Assembly: GCA_022592445.1 (NCBI GenBank)
Contig: JABYQR010000556.1
Span: 1-20,294, forward strand
Reading direction: 5' to 3'
Source: Cytidiella melzeri
Taxonomy: Eukaryota; Basidiomycota; Agaricomycetes; Polyporales; Irpicaceae
DNA: 20,294 bases
In this document: positions 8,047-17,826 of the stretch, in pieces
Layout of the letters: every line of letters begins with the position of its first letter
How positions within the stretch are numbered: the first letter of the stretch is position 1
Translations under genes and position numbers: made by a program
Notes under the pieces: model-generated
Seen by the model: the letters and a program-made list of their open reading frames with translations, nothing else
What the model was told of the DNA's origin: nothing
The model's database searches: none

Positions 8047-8254
8047 ATAAAATTTGCCCTGTCCTCAGGGCGCAGCGTCGAATATGTGAAAAAAAATTTG
8101 TTAGCGCAAACAACTCTCAGTAAGTCATCATGGAATCGCCGCGCGCAAAATGGTAGTCCGAAAGATATGAAAGAAAAAAATACGCGAGACGCAGCCAAGA
8201 AAAAATGGAAACAATATAATATAAAATTACAACTCATCGTCGAGTGTGTTGCGC
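8047..8254 (-). other. Untranslated spacer between integrase and internal polypurine motif
   Basis: This is A/T-richer sequence (CAATATAATATAAAATTACAA on the plus strand near 8212) with no coding frame I can support on either strand. It is likely the original 3' untranslated part of element A. Confidence 0.6.
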
Positions 8255-9668
8255 CTAGGCGTCGAGTGCGCCCGCCGGCTCTTCTTCGTCCTCTGCCGCG
8301 TGTGTGTCGCCTAGCGGCTCGTCTTCATCGTCGTCGCCTTGCGACCGCGACGCCTCCATCTCCTTGAGCCGTTCTAAAGTGATCTCGGCGAAGCCGTCTG
8401 GCAAGGGAATTTCAGCGCGCGCGAGATACGGAATGACTCTAAAGGCTGCCACTGGCCGGTCCAACACCGCGCCGTCCAACTCGCAGAGAACGTAAGCTCC
8501 TCCTCGATTTCTGGCGACCACGATTAGCGGCCCGAGATACCGCGCGCGCATCTTGCGGTTCAACGCCTTCTCGATCGCTGTGTTGCGGATCAGTACGAGC
8601 GATCCTCTCTTGAAGTCGAAGTCGCGGATGGTATGCATGTGCTCGACCTCGAACCGCTGCGCCGCCTTAGTGCGCGACTCCATAACCTTGTCTCGTAGCG
8701 CGACCAGATGCTCCCGACGCTTTTGTAGCGCGATCGCTCGCCGACTGATAAGGTCTTCGGTAGACAACACAGAGTCCGGCGCCGGCTGTAGGTAGGTTGC
8801 TTCTACGATGTCGAGCGGAATTATTGGATGCGTGCCGTGACTGCAAAGTAGGGGAACAGCCCATCCGTTTGCGCGTTGTGATTCGCTCCGACCAGAACAC
8901 CGATGCCGCGACCTGTGACCACCGACTCGCGTCCCCATCCGCCGCCTTATAGAGTGCCTGGCGAACATCGTAGTGAGCTCGCTCGACCTGTCCGTTCGCT
9001 CGCGAGTTGTAGCCGCTGATTCGGATGTGATGAATATGGTAACGCTTGCCCAGGTATTCGATCGCGTTGACGAACGCGCCTCCGTTGTCCGAGACTATTT
9101 CCGACAGCGCGCCCCAGCGACAGAGAATGTCGGTGAAAATCCAATCGCCTAGCGTTTTCCCAGTCTCGGAGCGAAGGGCGCGGAACTCCGGCCAATGCGT
9201 GATTGAACAGCGCCCTTGTACCACGTACTTGAAGCCCCCAGACGCTGGCAGGTGCATAGTGTCCATGTATACTTTCGCGAAGAGCGGCGCCGGTTGTTGG
9301 ACTGTCGGAGGAAGCAGAATCTGCCGCTTCTGTCGCGTCTGGCATATATGACAAGTCCGGATGTACCACGCGATATCCGCTAAATGAAACGGCCACCAAA
9401 AACGCTCTGACACCATCGCGGCCGTCGCGAACACTCCTCGATGAGCGGCGCCGTCGTGGCAGTCGCGAAGTACTTTCATGCGGTCGGCTGGCCATACGAC
9501 TAGCTTATGCGCTCCCGTGGCATCCCGTCGGAAGAGCCGTCCCCCGTCCCTAAAGAACAGAGTCGCGTATCGGAGGAACGCCTGCAGCTCTTTTTCGCCC
9601 ATACCCTCCGGCGTTTCGAGCGTCTCGTGAAAGCGCGGGATGGCTTCTAACTTACTATCCGCGTCCAC
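8255..9668 (-). pseudogene. pol: Element A integrase with C-terminal domain, one frameshift
   Basis: Integrase catalyses insertion of element DNA. The zinc-binding start has His71 and His76 (HDGAAH) and Cys106 and Cys109 (CHIC), numbered from 9668. The catalytic core has Asp136 (VYMDTMHLP), Asp194 (IVSDNGGAF) and Glu229 (SRANGQVERAH), 34 residues apart, as expected for a Ty3/Gypsy DDE core. A frameshift near 8845-8865 separates the core from the C-terminal part, which includes the FDFKRGSLVLIRNT and RARYLGPLIVVA segments. An acidic tail ends at 8255. The frame is also offset from the RNase H frame near 9650, so pol is not continuous. I see no chromodomain. Confidence 0.93.
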
Positions 9669-10711
9669 TGCCTTTTTGGTGCGGGGACACGCGCTGTACT
9701 CCAGGCTTGGTCCTGGGCCATCGTCGATGGGGTCGTAGATGTAGGCTGCGCGGTCGAGGGATTAGGAACCGCCAGTCGCGGTCGCGGTGCTCTCGCTAGC
9801 AAGTGCATGGTAAGGAAGCATGGTCCAATTGGCTCGTCGTCGTCATCTTCAGGCACTTCTCGGTCGCCCTCTTGAGGTGGTCGTCGCGAAAGGCCGTCTG
9901 GTCCATGTTTATCGCCCGGTACGTGTACGAGCTTGAAGTGGAAGGTCATAATGGCCGCGATCCAGCGATTGATCGACGCGGAAGGCGCCAGGTCGGGATT
10001 CTGTAGCATACCCTTGATGTGCTGCGCGTCGACTTCCAGAACAAGGTTTCGTACGCCTAAGAGGTATAGCTTCAACGCCTTGAGGGTCCGATACACGCCG
10101 TAGAGCTCCAATTTTGGCTGCGAAAAGCGGGCTTCCCTCTCGTTCAGGGTTATGGAGCCAAAGCGACTATAGTACCGAATCTTGGGGTTGTTTTCGTCGC
10201 ACTGGGCCAGCAGGAAACCGATCGCGAGGTACGACGTATCCACGGCTAAAATGACCGGGGACGCGGAGGAATAGTTGATAGCGCGAAGTGCCGGCGAGTG
10301 GATTACCGCCTGTTTTAAGTCGTCTTGCGCTTTCTCCTGGTCAGGTCCCCATTCGAATTCTACGTCCTTACGCGTTAGCTTCACCAAATGATGGGCGCGA
10401 TGTGCGAAGTTCTTGATGAAAATCCGAAGCACGCCGACCGTGCCTAGGAACGCGCGAACCTCGGTAAGCGACCGACAAGGGCCCCAGTTGCGAATGGCCG
10501 CGACGCGATCCTCACTGGGCTCCCTCCCGTGACGAGTGCAGCGATGCCCCACGACGTTCGTCTCTGGAGCTATAATGAGCGATTTTAATGCAGAAAACGT
10601 ACCGCCGCAGTATTTCATGCGCTGTACCACGCGGTTACAATTCTCGAAGTGTTCGTGCACGAAGACGCGGATGCCCGGGTTTTGACTAAAACCGTCGGCC
10701 TGCCTTCGCAA
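9647..10711 (-). pseudogene. pol: Element A end of RT and RNase H
   Basis: This is the frame-shifted continuation of RT. RMKYCGGTFSA and VVGHRC belong to the RT thumb/connection, followed by VRAFLGTVGVLRIFIKNF. RNase H follows with Asp158 in ILAVDTSYLA (numbered from 10711), QPKLELYGVYRTLKAL and LEVDAQHIKGM, then HVPGDKHGPDGLSRR. It degrades the RNA strand of the RNA-DNA hybrid. The first codon is not an ATG, so this is not a separate gene but pol after a frameshift around 10711-10735. It ends at 9647 in a Pro/Ser/Thr-rich linker. Confidence 0.92.
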
Positions 10712-11667
10712 TCCGTACGCTCGTCTGCTGGTCCCTTGATGGGTACGTCGTCGATATACGGAATGGTGACGTCAGGAATCTCGGGCTGTAGGATATGCGT
10801 AACGTCTTCGTGAAAAATCGGCACCGAGTTCGTCCAGCCCATAGGTAACGTAGTCAGTCGCATCGCGCCGAAAGGCGTTTGGAAGGTGGTCATGTCGCGC
10901 GAGGATTCCGCGAGCGGTCGATTATCGTAACCCACGAACAGGTCCAAGATTCCTCCGCAGGCGCGGCCACCAAAGCTTTCGGCGAGATGGTCTGGCATGG
11001 GCGTGACTCCCGAGTGCTGAATGGTGACGCGGTTTAGCGGTTCCAAAGAGTGTACAATGCGAAGCGCGCCGGACTTCTTCGCGACCGGGAACCAGCGCGA
11101 GCGATAAGTGGCGTTGGAAGGTTCGTAGACCCCGGCCTTCATCTTCTCGCGTATGATCCTACAGCATTCGTCGTATATCCCAGGCGGTATTGGCATGTTC
11201 CTTTCGACCCACGGGATGTGATCGATAACCGGGAATTCGACCGGCGGAAAGAAGTCCTCGCGAAACTTGCCTCGCTCGTCGTCGGACCACGCGAAAGCGT
11301 CGTTGTGTAGCATGTAGAAGTAGTGTAAGAGGCGACGCTCTTCTGGCCAAAGGAAGTCCCCGCCATGGAGCTTGTCAACCTCGCGCATTCGTTCCTCGGT
11401 ATAGCGTCCTCGAGGCGCGAAGTCGGGGATGTTCGCATAGTCGATGACCGGCATAGTCGCGAGCGGGTCACCTTGGATGGCGCGCACGATGCGAAACTCG
11501 CGAGGCAGCGTGGCCTTAACGGGTTTCACTTTTAGGTGTACGGGTTTGTACTTTTTCTTTGCGCCTACGAACGCGTCGCGCATAGCATTAGATTCGACCC
11601 CCAGAGTATGCCAGGCGGTCGGCGAGAGAGATGAAATAAGATCGAGAAAGGGAAGTTGAGCTAGCAT
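10712..11667 (-). pseudogene. pol: Element A reverse transcriptase
   Basis: The RT domain starts near residue 130 of this frame (numbered from ATG 11667). Markers are FFPPVEFPVIDH (139-150), GVYEPSNATYRSRWF (179-193), the first catalytic Asp in GGILDLFVGYD (238-248), TTFQTPFGAMRL (260-271), LPMGWTNSVP (274-283) and the catalytic YIDD (304-307). The first ~130 residues are the spacer from protease, including GRYTEERM and FLWPEERR. The frame is lost just after YIDDVPIKGP, near 10720. The sequence type is one found in many Agaricomycete genomes. Confidence 0.94.
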
Positions 11668-11836
11668 ATTCTGTAATTTTGCGTTTTCTGTTATGTCGGT
11701 AGGCGCGGTCGAGAGTGAAGAGTCGAAAGTAGAGTATAAGTTAACATAGTGTACACAGAGGCGAGGAAACGAGATTCGGGAGTCATGGAAGGGGTATTAT
11801 GGAGATCTCCTCGAGTGTTGCTCGAATCCTCGATTC
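11668..11836 (-). other. Linker between protease and RT frames of element A
   Basis: No domain is seen. A frame from 11921 to 11691 overlaps the protease end and encodes EDSSNTRGDLHNTPSMTPE, a linker-like peptide, before stopping. The polyprotein probably ran through here before frameshifts accumulated. Confidence 0.5.
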
Positions 11837-12412
11837 TCAAAAATCCTTTTCGGGTAGGCGAAAACGAGCGGGACCGCGCGGTCGCGTCGGCACCGTGATA
11901 ACCTTTTTCGTGTTTGGACAATGCAGCGTAATCGTTTGGTCCTCATTGTCGAAGTTGCGCACGACCGTGGACGCGATGACATCGAAAGGCCGTCCGAGAA
12001 GTATGTCATACGCAGTCTGGCGGATTACGTGGACCTGTAGGTAGAACGTCATGTCGCCTATAGTAAAGGGTACGTTGCGCGCCAGGCCGAGCGACTTGTC
12101 AACTTCGCCGTTCGCGCTCTGCATCTTAATGCGCACTGTAGGGTCATAAGTAAAACCCAAAGCGTGGCATACCGCTTCCGACGCGGCAACAATCTGGCAA
12201 CCTGGATCCAATATGGCGTCGATCTCCTCGGTCCCTGCTACGACCACGCGGACTGTCCTGAGCGCGTGCGTCTCGCGAGCCGCCAAGAATGGTTCCGCGG
12301 TTTCACCTGGTGGGAGAGCCCGCAGGTACGCCTCATATGGATCGCCAAGTCGTAGGATGCGTTTCGATTCGGCCCCATCGACGTAAGAGACCTCTGCTTG
12401 CGGTAGCACCAC
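11837..12412 (-). pseudogene. pro: Element A retropepsin-like aspartic protease
   Basis: The protease cleaves the Gag-Pol polyprotein. The active-site loop is AILDPGCQIVA, with catalytic Asp69 (numbered from 12412) and DPGC in place of the textbook DSG/DTG. The second hallmark, DILLGRPF (136-143), follows at a normal distance. The N-terminal part (RILRLGDPYEAYL) joins the Gag frame by a frameshift near 12415; no independent start is needed. The stop at 11837 is in a basic stretch (RPRGPARFRLP). My recollection is that DPG-type sites occur in this basidiomycete family, so I do not read it as a loss of function. Confidence 0.88.
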
Positions 12413-14146
12413 CTCGCTTCCGCCTCGAAGAAGTTAGCCACGTTCGGCGGACCCTGGACCGGCGCGCGCTTCGGCGTGATGAGGTTGCGCATCCGACTAC
12501 GCATGTCTGGCGACAGCGCGAAAAGTTCTTCAGGCGACAGCGAGACTTGCTGTTCCTTCAGCGTACGGTTTAGAACACTTTCGACTATCAGGGGATTTTC
12601 GATTATGGTGGTGGTACGATACGCTGGTTCTTTCGCCTGGCCGCTTGGCTTCGCCGGGGCCGCTACGTTCCGTTGAAACGGTGGCAAGTACGTCGCGTCC
12701 TTCGCCGCGGCGTGCGGGTGTTCGGGTTCTTTTGTTGGTTGCGGGACTGCCGGAGCCGGCGTCGGATTGACTTCCTTTTCGGTCGGCGCCTCCGCAGGCT
12801 TAGTCGCGGTCCTAGCCACTCGCGCCGGCGCTGGCAGGATTCCTGGTCTGCCCCGTCCTGGTCGCGGCGGAACGTATACGCCGTCGAACTTCTGCTTGGC
12901 GCTGCGCAGCGCGCGGATTTCGTTTTCTAGAGCCAGGATACGATCGTCTTCCTCGCCTCCTAAAGCATACGCCGACGTCGCCTCATCCGCGCGGGCCGCG
13001 TCGTCCTCGACTATGTCAAACAGCATTGCCTGCTGGGGCTGCTGCGTCGGGTCGCCAAACACCTCGTCCAGTACCGCGTTATAGGCGATGTCGTTCGGAG
13101 TCGTCCTCTGACCCGGATTTCGTCGATGCCACTCGTTAACGCGATGGCGCATACAGGAACCAGGCAGGCTCCTTGGGATAAAGCTGCCTCCCGGAAGGAC
13201 TATCTTGTTTTCCCGGTTGCGCTGAATCATGCCGCCGGTGATATCGGTCTTCACCGTGTCGCAGTTGTTCACCGTATGGCCCGGCAGACCACAGTAATGA
13301 CAGAGGTTCGAACCGCTAGTCGACGAAGGCTCTGGAGCCGGTGCATTCCCCGCCTGCGCGGCGCGGTTCTGTGCTGCTAGGGACAAGTCAGCTTGGCTCA
13401 TCAGGTACTTGACCTTCTCCTGCAGCTCGTTGATGTCCTCTGCTTCAACCTGGTCTGCCACTCGTTCGCCGGTAATTCACGAGGCACATATAGAGTTCGT
13501 TCGCTGGTGGGCGCTGCTGGCTTCGCCGCCGTCGCCGGAGGTGCGCTATACGTCGCGCTGGGTGCTACGGAGGTCCCGTGAAGAAAGAACTGCATCGCGT
13601 CGTTGATGTCCTTGACCTTGTAGCCGTCCGCTGGATGGATGTCGGGGAACTTGACTTGCAGCCGCGTCGCGATGTGCTTTATTTGCGGACCGATCGCCTC
13701 CTGACACCAGCGGTTCTTGTCGATCTCTGAGATCTTCGAGTTCTTAACCAGCCAGGTCGACTGGTACTGTAGTTGCGGTAGAATTCGGCCCAGTCGCCTA
13801 AGGTACGGAACCCTTTCTGCTTCCAACTGGCTACGTATTCTATAAGGCCCTGTCTTGTATAGAGCGCCGTCGCGTCTGCGCCTGGGTAACACTTGTAGAC
13901 CTCCGCTTTCCAGTCTTCGTAGGTTTCCGTCGCCGCGTAGCTTTCGAGCTCCTCCCACTGGTCCTGTACCGTGATGTCTACGTAGTTCGCGGCGTACTTC
14001 TTCTTCGCCTGCGCGTCCTGCACATTCGCGCGCGTGAATAACGTTTCGAGTGTGTCGAAGTAACGCGCCAACGTCCGGGGCTCCGATTGATCGAACTTAG
14101 GCGCGTGCTTGTCGCCGATCAAGGGCATAGTTTGTGCTGCGGCCAT
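12413..14146 (-). pseudogene. gag: Element A gag with CCHC zinc knuckle, frameshifted
   Basis: Gag forms the particle and binds element RNA. The likely start is ATG 14146 (MAAAQTMPLIGDKHAPKFD), although the same frame is open back to 14362 with a Pro/Ser-rich stretch. The capsid-like part has RTLARYFDTLETLF and YEDWKAEVYKCYPGAD. The frame shifts near 13800 and again near 13450. The nucleocapsid knuckle CHYCGLPGHTVNNC (13261-13302) fits C-x2-C-x4-H-x4-C. A coiled region (RILALENEIRALRS), a Pro-rich spacer and LSPDMRSRMRNLITPKRAP lead to the protease, with another shift near 12415. All breaks are indels; I see no in-frame nonsense codon. Confidence 0.9.
13261..13302 (-). other. CCHC zinc knuckle of element A Gag
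   Basis: The 14 residues CHYCGLPGHTVNNC fit C-x2-C-x4-H-x4-C exactly. This is the RNA-binding nucleocapsid signature of LTR retroelements. Confidence 0.95.
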
Positions 14147-14584
14147 CGTGACTACTAGTCTGGCGTTTGGTGGAAATTGTTGTATTTTAGTTCGAATCCG
14201 CCCTATTATCGCGGTTGTAGGAGATTGCGAGCGGGCTCGAGTAGTCGATGTTGAGGATAAAGGGTGTGCTGAAGGAAGAGGCGCTTCCGTAGGAGAGTCG
14301 GGGCTAGGGAGAGTAACGTTTGGTGTAGAGAATTCGGGAGTCGGCGACCTAGAACTTGGCACAGGAGTAGCTTGTCGCCTTCGATTTTCGCGGGCTGCCG
14401 CTCGTCCTCGCCGGATAATTGCTCCGGGTCGTCCTGTGCTTCCGTTAATACCGGGCTTGATAAACTTCCGCCCCTTTGTCTCCTCGGAATTCTGGATCCT
14501 CTGGAACTCGTCTTGCCTTCTCTTCCGCGAAGCACGAGTGAAACTAGCGAAATCTATAGAGACCCCTCGCGGTGGGCTCCAAAA
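14147..14584 (-). other. Element A leader between PBS and gag ATG
   Basis: This 438-base stretch lies between the 5' LTR and the probable gag start. From 14362 the gag frame is open with Ser/Pro/Thr-rich codons (for example SPTPEFSTPN), but I see no ATG there and its coding status is uncertain. I see no other gene. A packaging signal is expected here but cannot be recognised by eye. Confidence 0.5.
14563..14581 (-). other. Primer binding site candidate of element A
   Basis: On the minus strand TGGAGCCCACCGCGAGGGG lies three bases after the LTR ending GTCTCA. TGG complements a tRNA CCA end and the spacing is normal. I cannot assign the tRNA from memory. Confidence 0.6.
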
Positions 14585-14904
14585 TGAGACACTGAGTCAC
14601 GCTTCAAACTAAGAACAACCTTAAAGACAACACACCAACCACGAAGTGGCAATAGAAGTGTAAAGGTGTGGAAGCGCGGAAGTGTTAAAGTAATGCGAGG
14701 TGGTCTAAGAGTCCTAGTTTTACCTGTGCTAAAAGAGCGACAAGGTTTTTGTGATAAAGTTTATATGAAGGGAGCTAGACGGGCAACTACCACGCGTATC
14801 GCGGGTAAAAGGGCAAGTCGGCGCGGTGAAAGCGAAAGAGTTATAGCGCGGCTCCAAGAGAGCGCGCGTGAAGGTCGCGCTTGTAGGAAAACGGCGCGCG
14901 GAGG

Positions 14905-15086
14905 GACGCAGAAGATAAACGCAGACGCAATATGAATCTCAACACAAAACGCGGTCGCTGGTGAAGATGAAGTGGTCGCTGTAAAACGCGGGCGCAGTGA
15001 AAGTGAACGCAGTAAGCTCGACGCAGTGAAGATGAAACGCAACGCAGTAACGCAGTAAAATAACGCAGTTAAAAAGCAAACGCAGT
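14905..15086. repeat. ACGCAG short-motif array in 5' LTR
   Basis: Eight ACGCAG motifs lie in about 180 bases, matching the position of the array at 4508-4687. One unit has become GCGCAG. Confidence 0.6.
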
Positions 15087-15166
15087 ATAACGAAGCCGAA
15101 AGGAAACGTGAGAGAAAGATAACTAATGGCGCGCGAGTCGCAGCGGAAGGCTATGTGAGATCGCAG

Positions 15167-15684
15167 TCAAGTGGACTCGACAGACTGCGCGCGGGGCGGT
15201 AGTGTAGAACAACACCTCCCGAGCGGCGATGCGTATTACAGGCGAATGCGTGGCCAACGACGACGTTGGTGAGCTGGTAAGATTGAACTGTACTAGTTCG
15301 CACTCGTGATCCTCGCCTTCAAAGTCTGGAGATAGCCAGCAATCTGGGTGCGGCGCGCGCGGGCGATCGCAGTCGAGCGGGACGAAAGGTCCTGTACGTA
15401 GGGGAATTGGGTGTCGCTCTGAGTGTCGCAATAGAGCAGTTATCAAGCGAGTCCGCGACGGAGGCGACGGACGACGCTGGCGAGGGTGATTTAGGAGTTG
15501 ATCTCGCAGGGGAGACCGTAGGCGCTGCTGAGGGTTCTGGCGGCGTGGGCGCGGGGATGATGGGTAACGGCGTAGAACCTCGCGCGGGCGCGGGCGGTAA
15601 GGGCAGCGACCGTCGGGAGGTGGGGAACAGTGGACAGTAACGGCAGACTCGAGGCGGGTTGTCGTTGGTAGATGCCGCGGACAT
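15167..15684 (-). pseudogene. LTR-internal ORF, 5' LTR copy, frameshifted
   Basis: This is the counterpart of 4771-5298. The same ATG (15684), MSAASTNDNPPRVCRYC start and Pro/Ser-rich middle are present. Single-base losses near 15615-15640 and at least two more downstream break the frame; fragments such as GPFVPLDCDRPRAPH and the DFEGEDHECE patch survive in other frames. The TGA at 15167-15169 matches the stop of the intact copy. Confidence 0.5.
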
Positions 15685-15830
15685 AAACGTGGAAAGGTCG
15701 CAGTGAGACAACGCAGAAGAAGCTACAGCTATGGGCGCGAAGAGACTCCCTCGACGCGAACGCAAAGCGTAAAGTGAACTCTGGAAACTGGGGTGGGGAT
15801 TGATTGTTTTTACGCAGTACAAACAACACC

Positions 15831-15841
15831 TTTTTATATAC
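15831..15841 (-). promoter_or_regulatory. TATA box of 5' LTR of element A
   Basis: The minus strand reads GGTATATAAAAAGG. It is the promoter expected to drive the full element transcript; the start site is predicted about 30 bases on, near 15800. Confidence 0.75.
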
Positions 15842-16468
15842 CTGAAGACCCTCTCCTAAACCTTTCCTTCTATGTCCTAAACCCAAACGCGAGAGCGAGG
15901 AAACGGGGTGGCAGAATACTTCCGTCTGCGGAGGCAAAATGTCCAGCGAGTCGACGCCCGGCGGGACACAGCGTTGGTCGACGCGGAGTAGCGGCGCGCG
16001 CCCTTGCGCTGCAGAGGCGCCAACCGTCGCGAGCAGGTGATGAGGCGCCGTCCAGGAGTTGCACAGCGTGGCGTGATAGGAGTCTTCCTGAAACGGGGTT
16101 CGCGCGTCAAGTTTCTTCTACCGTTGGTCCGACCTGCGTCCGAAACGCTTGGTGGCTGGCCGGCCCATGCTCCGATGCAAAAAGGGGCGTGTCTGTGTGT
16201 CAGAGTTCGGTGCGATTCCTCGGCCTCGGATGTTTCCGGCGTATTGCTCCTTGTCAAGTCCTCGGATCCTCGGCGGACTCCTCGTGACCTCGGCGAACTC
16301 CTTGTGCTCGTGACGCTGGGAAAGTGGAGGGACTTGCCGCGCAGGATGACGCGGGCCGCGCAAATGGCGGGCTGCTGCCGGTCTCCGCGCCTAGCCGATT
16401 TCCGGGCGTATCAACGGCTTCTTGCAAAGCCTGCCCTTAACATGGTCTGTGCGCAGGCCCCTGAAGTC

Positions 16469-16475
16469 TATATAA
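16469..16475 (+). promoter_or_regulatory. TATA box of the B-right LTR
   Basis: TATATAAG lies at 16469-16476, about 550 bases before the upstream ORF, in what should be the remaining LTR of this copy. Transcription would begin near 16500. Confidence 0.6.
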
Positions 16476-16512
16476 GCAGCTACATGTACGCTCCTAGCCC
16501 TCATCTCGACCT

Positions 16513-16597
16513 CTTGGTCTTTACTGGGCTAGGTAAGCACACCCCTCTTGTACTACATAGCGGTAGTACAATACTAACTTGGTCTTTACTGGGCTAG
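16513..16597 (+). repeat. 20 bp direct repeat bounding a 65 bp intron-like segment
   Basis: An exact 20-base repeat (CTTGG...GGCTAG) occupies 16513-16532 and 16578-16597. Between the copies the segment opens GTAAGC (16533) and carries TACTAAC (16572-16578), and the second copy ends in AG (16597). Splicing 16533-16597 would leave one repeat copy in the RNA. Donor, branch and acceptor all match fungal consensus. Confidence 0.5.
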
Positions 16598-16957
16598 CAA
16601 CTTGAACAAAGTCTGATAGCTGGTGAAAGCATTGTGCTCTACGCCTGCCACCACCTCCTCGTCGTTTTCCACTTCGTGTCCCTGTTGTCACGTCGAGCCC
16701 GTCTCCGTGTCATTAGGTCGAGATCGTTGTGAAACCCTGGGTTCCCCCATTCCCACCGTTTAAAAAAAGTTTATTCCTGTTTGACGAGTACGTCTCCGGT
16801 CTTCTCATACCGTTGAGCTACACTTACGTCGTCCGTTTCTACCCCCTGCGCGCGTTTAGTGCCTAAAGACACGCGCCCCCGTTTCTCCAAGACCCTCCTA
16901 CCACAGAGCCTCAGCTCAAGAGGGTCTTCCACCATCTTTCCTTGACGCTCTCGCTGA

Positions 16958-17584
16958 AAGCGTAAGAGTGGTCAACCTCATCGCTGGTCTGACAAAGACC
17001 TAGTCACCGTCGCGAAGTACGTGTCCAAGAAGCCGCCTGTCAAAGGCATCACCCTCACCGTCCCCTCTTACGAGGAAAACCGACAACTTCGCGCCTCCGC
17101 ACGAGCATACGGAGAACGAGCTGCTGAGGAGCGTGACCGCACCTTAGCTGAGCAACACATCCACAAGCTCACTCTTGCAGAGCGACTAGCAAAACTCCCT
17201 GCGCCAACTCCCGCCCCCGCAGCACCCAAACCGGTACTCATCGACTTTAAGAAGTTGTCGCCGGTAGATCTCGTCGGCATCTTCAGGCCAAAACTCACCG
17301 CCGTCCGCACTCGCTTGCAAGCTCTCACGGAGCTTGAAGAACTCCTAAACCGCGCCAACCCCGACCACCGTCGCGCGCTGCTTCACCTTGTCAACAAGAT
17401 CAATCGTTTCCTCAACCGAGTCGACGATCTCGCACCCGTCACAGCAGACCGCGAGTGGTAACTCCTGGACTGGGGTTGCAAAGCAATTGGGAAAGTTTCC
17501 TTCAAGCAGCTTCGTAAAAACTACGATAAAGTTTTAGCACAACTTAACGTAGTCAATAGTGATAGCTACTTCGAGTGGATTTAG
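16958..17584 (+). pseudogene. B-right upstream ORF (function unknown), one nonsense codon
   Basis: The frame is open from just after TGA at 16955-16957. No ATG is available near its start, so an upstream exon or non-ATG start is possible. It encodes KSGQPHWWSDKDLV, KYVSKKPPVKGIT, RASARAYGERAAEERD, a Pro/Ala linker and LIDFKKLSPVDLVGIFRPKL. TAA at 17459-17461 replaces a Gln codon of the left copy. The frame then continues LLDWGCKAIGKVSF to YFEWI and TAG (17582-17584), which is at the same place in the left copy. Matching codons in both copies support coding. It precedes gag in both. I do not recognise the family. Confidence 0.6.
17582..17584 (+). other. Conserved TAG between upstream ORF and gag-proximal coding segment
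   Basis: The TAG follows YFEWI in both B copies (3044-3046 in the left copy). In the right copy the same frame stays open for about 100 codons after it, across peptides conserved between copies (IHFFD, AVTDD, QPCPNR). Either this is the true end of the ORF, or it is read through. Confidence 0.4.
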
Positions 17585-17826
17585 ACAATCCACGGTTTTT
17601 TGCCCATCACGTCGTCTAGCCTCCCTTGCTACAATTACATACACTTCTTTGATTCGAGCGCGGTCACAGACGACCACTTCTATGAAGGCGTATTCTACAA
17701 GTGTGACGAACAACCGTGCCCAAATCGGTACACTCAGGCAGACCAACAGAAGCGGTCAACAGCAAATATTTTGAGCACCACCAGACTCCAACCGAAGAAA
17801 ATCGTCGTCTCATCACCCAATAAGAC
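17585..17826 (+). other. B-right segment between upstream ORF and gag, coding-like
   Basis: In the upstream-ORF frame it encodes IHFFDSSAVTDDHFYEG and CDEQPCPNR, also found in the left copy. Toward gag the conserved EENRRLIT peptide is in the gag frame, with TAA three codons before the gag ATG. So one indel and one stop separate these from Gag. No stand-alone gene is supported. Confidence 0.5.

Larger units (their letters stand above)
4183..16413 (-). mobile_element. Ty3/Gypsy retrotransposon family A, full length with LTRs, frameshifted
   Basis: Two direct copies of a ~1.8 kb LTR bound gag, protease, RT, RNase H and integrase, all on the minus strand. A PBS candidate abuts the right LTR, and a G-rich polypurine tract abuts the left one. 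The polyprotein type (YIDDVPIKGP in RT, SGYNSRANGQVER in integrase, DPGC protease) is the form widespread in Agaricomycetes. The flanking 5-mers GACAG (4178-4182) and ACGGC (16414-16418) do not match, so there is no target-site duplication. The element also carries a 2 kb antisense cargo between integrase and the 3' LTR. Several frameshifts make the coding region inactive as written. Confidence 0.93.
14585..16413 (-). repeat. 5' LTR of element A (1829 bp)
   Basis: It reads TGATACGC...GTGTCTCA on the minus strand and is the partner of 4183-6033. U3 spans about 16413-15845, followed by a TATA box and the long R-U5. Scattered one-base indels separate it from the left LTR. The flanking B sequence begins ACGGC at 16414 with no matching duplication at the other end. 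Plus-strand frames across it are chance ORFs. Confidence 0.93.
16414..16957 (+). other. B-right LTR end and leader, no supported gene
   Basis: The stretch carries a TATA box (16469-16475), a 20 bp direct repeat bounding an intron-like segment (16513-16597), CT-rich leader sequence and an A7 run near 16763. Short frames exist, but none has recognisable protein features. No left-copy counterpart exists for comparison because that copy ends at the equivalent of 16960. Confidence 0.6.

Noticed and set aside
16004..16597. Plus-strand frame spanning the 5' LTR end and into B sequence
   Set aside because: It crosses the junction of two elements and is antisense to the LTR; a chance frame.
16414..16700. 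Attempt to place the B LTR end and primer binding site (several TGG positions, such as near 16622)
   Set aside because: No second LTR of family B is in the window and no clear CA-TGG junction stands out, so no boundary is claimed.
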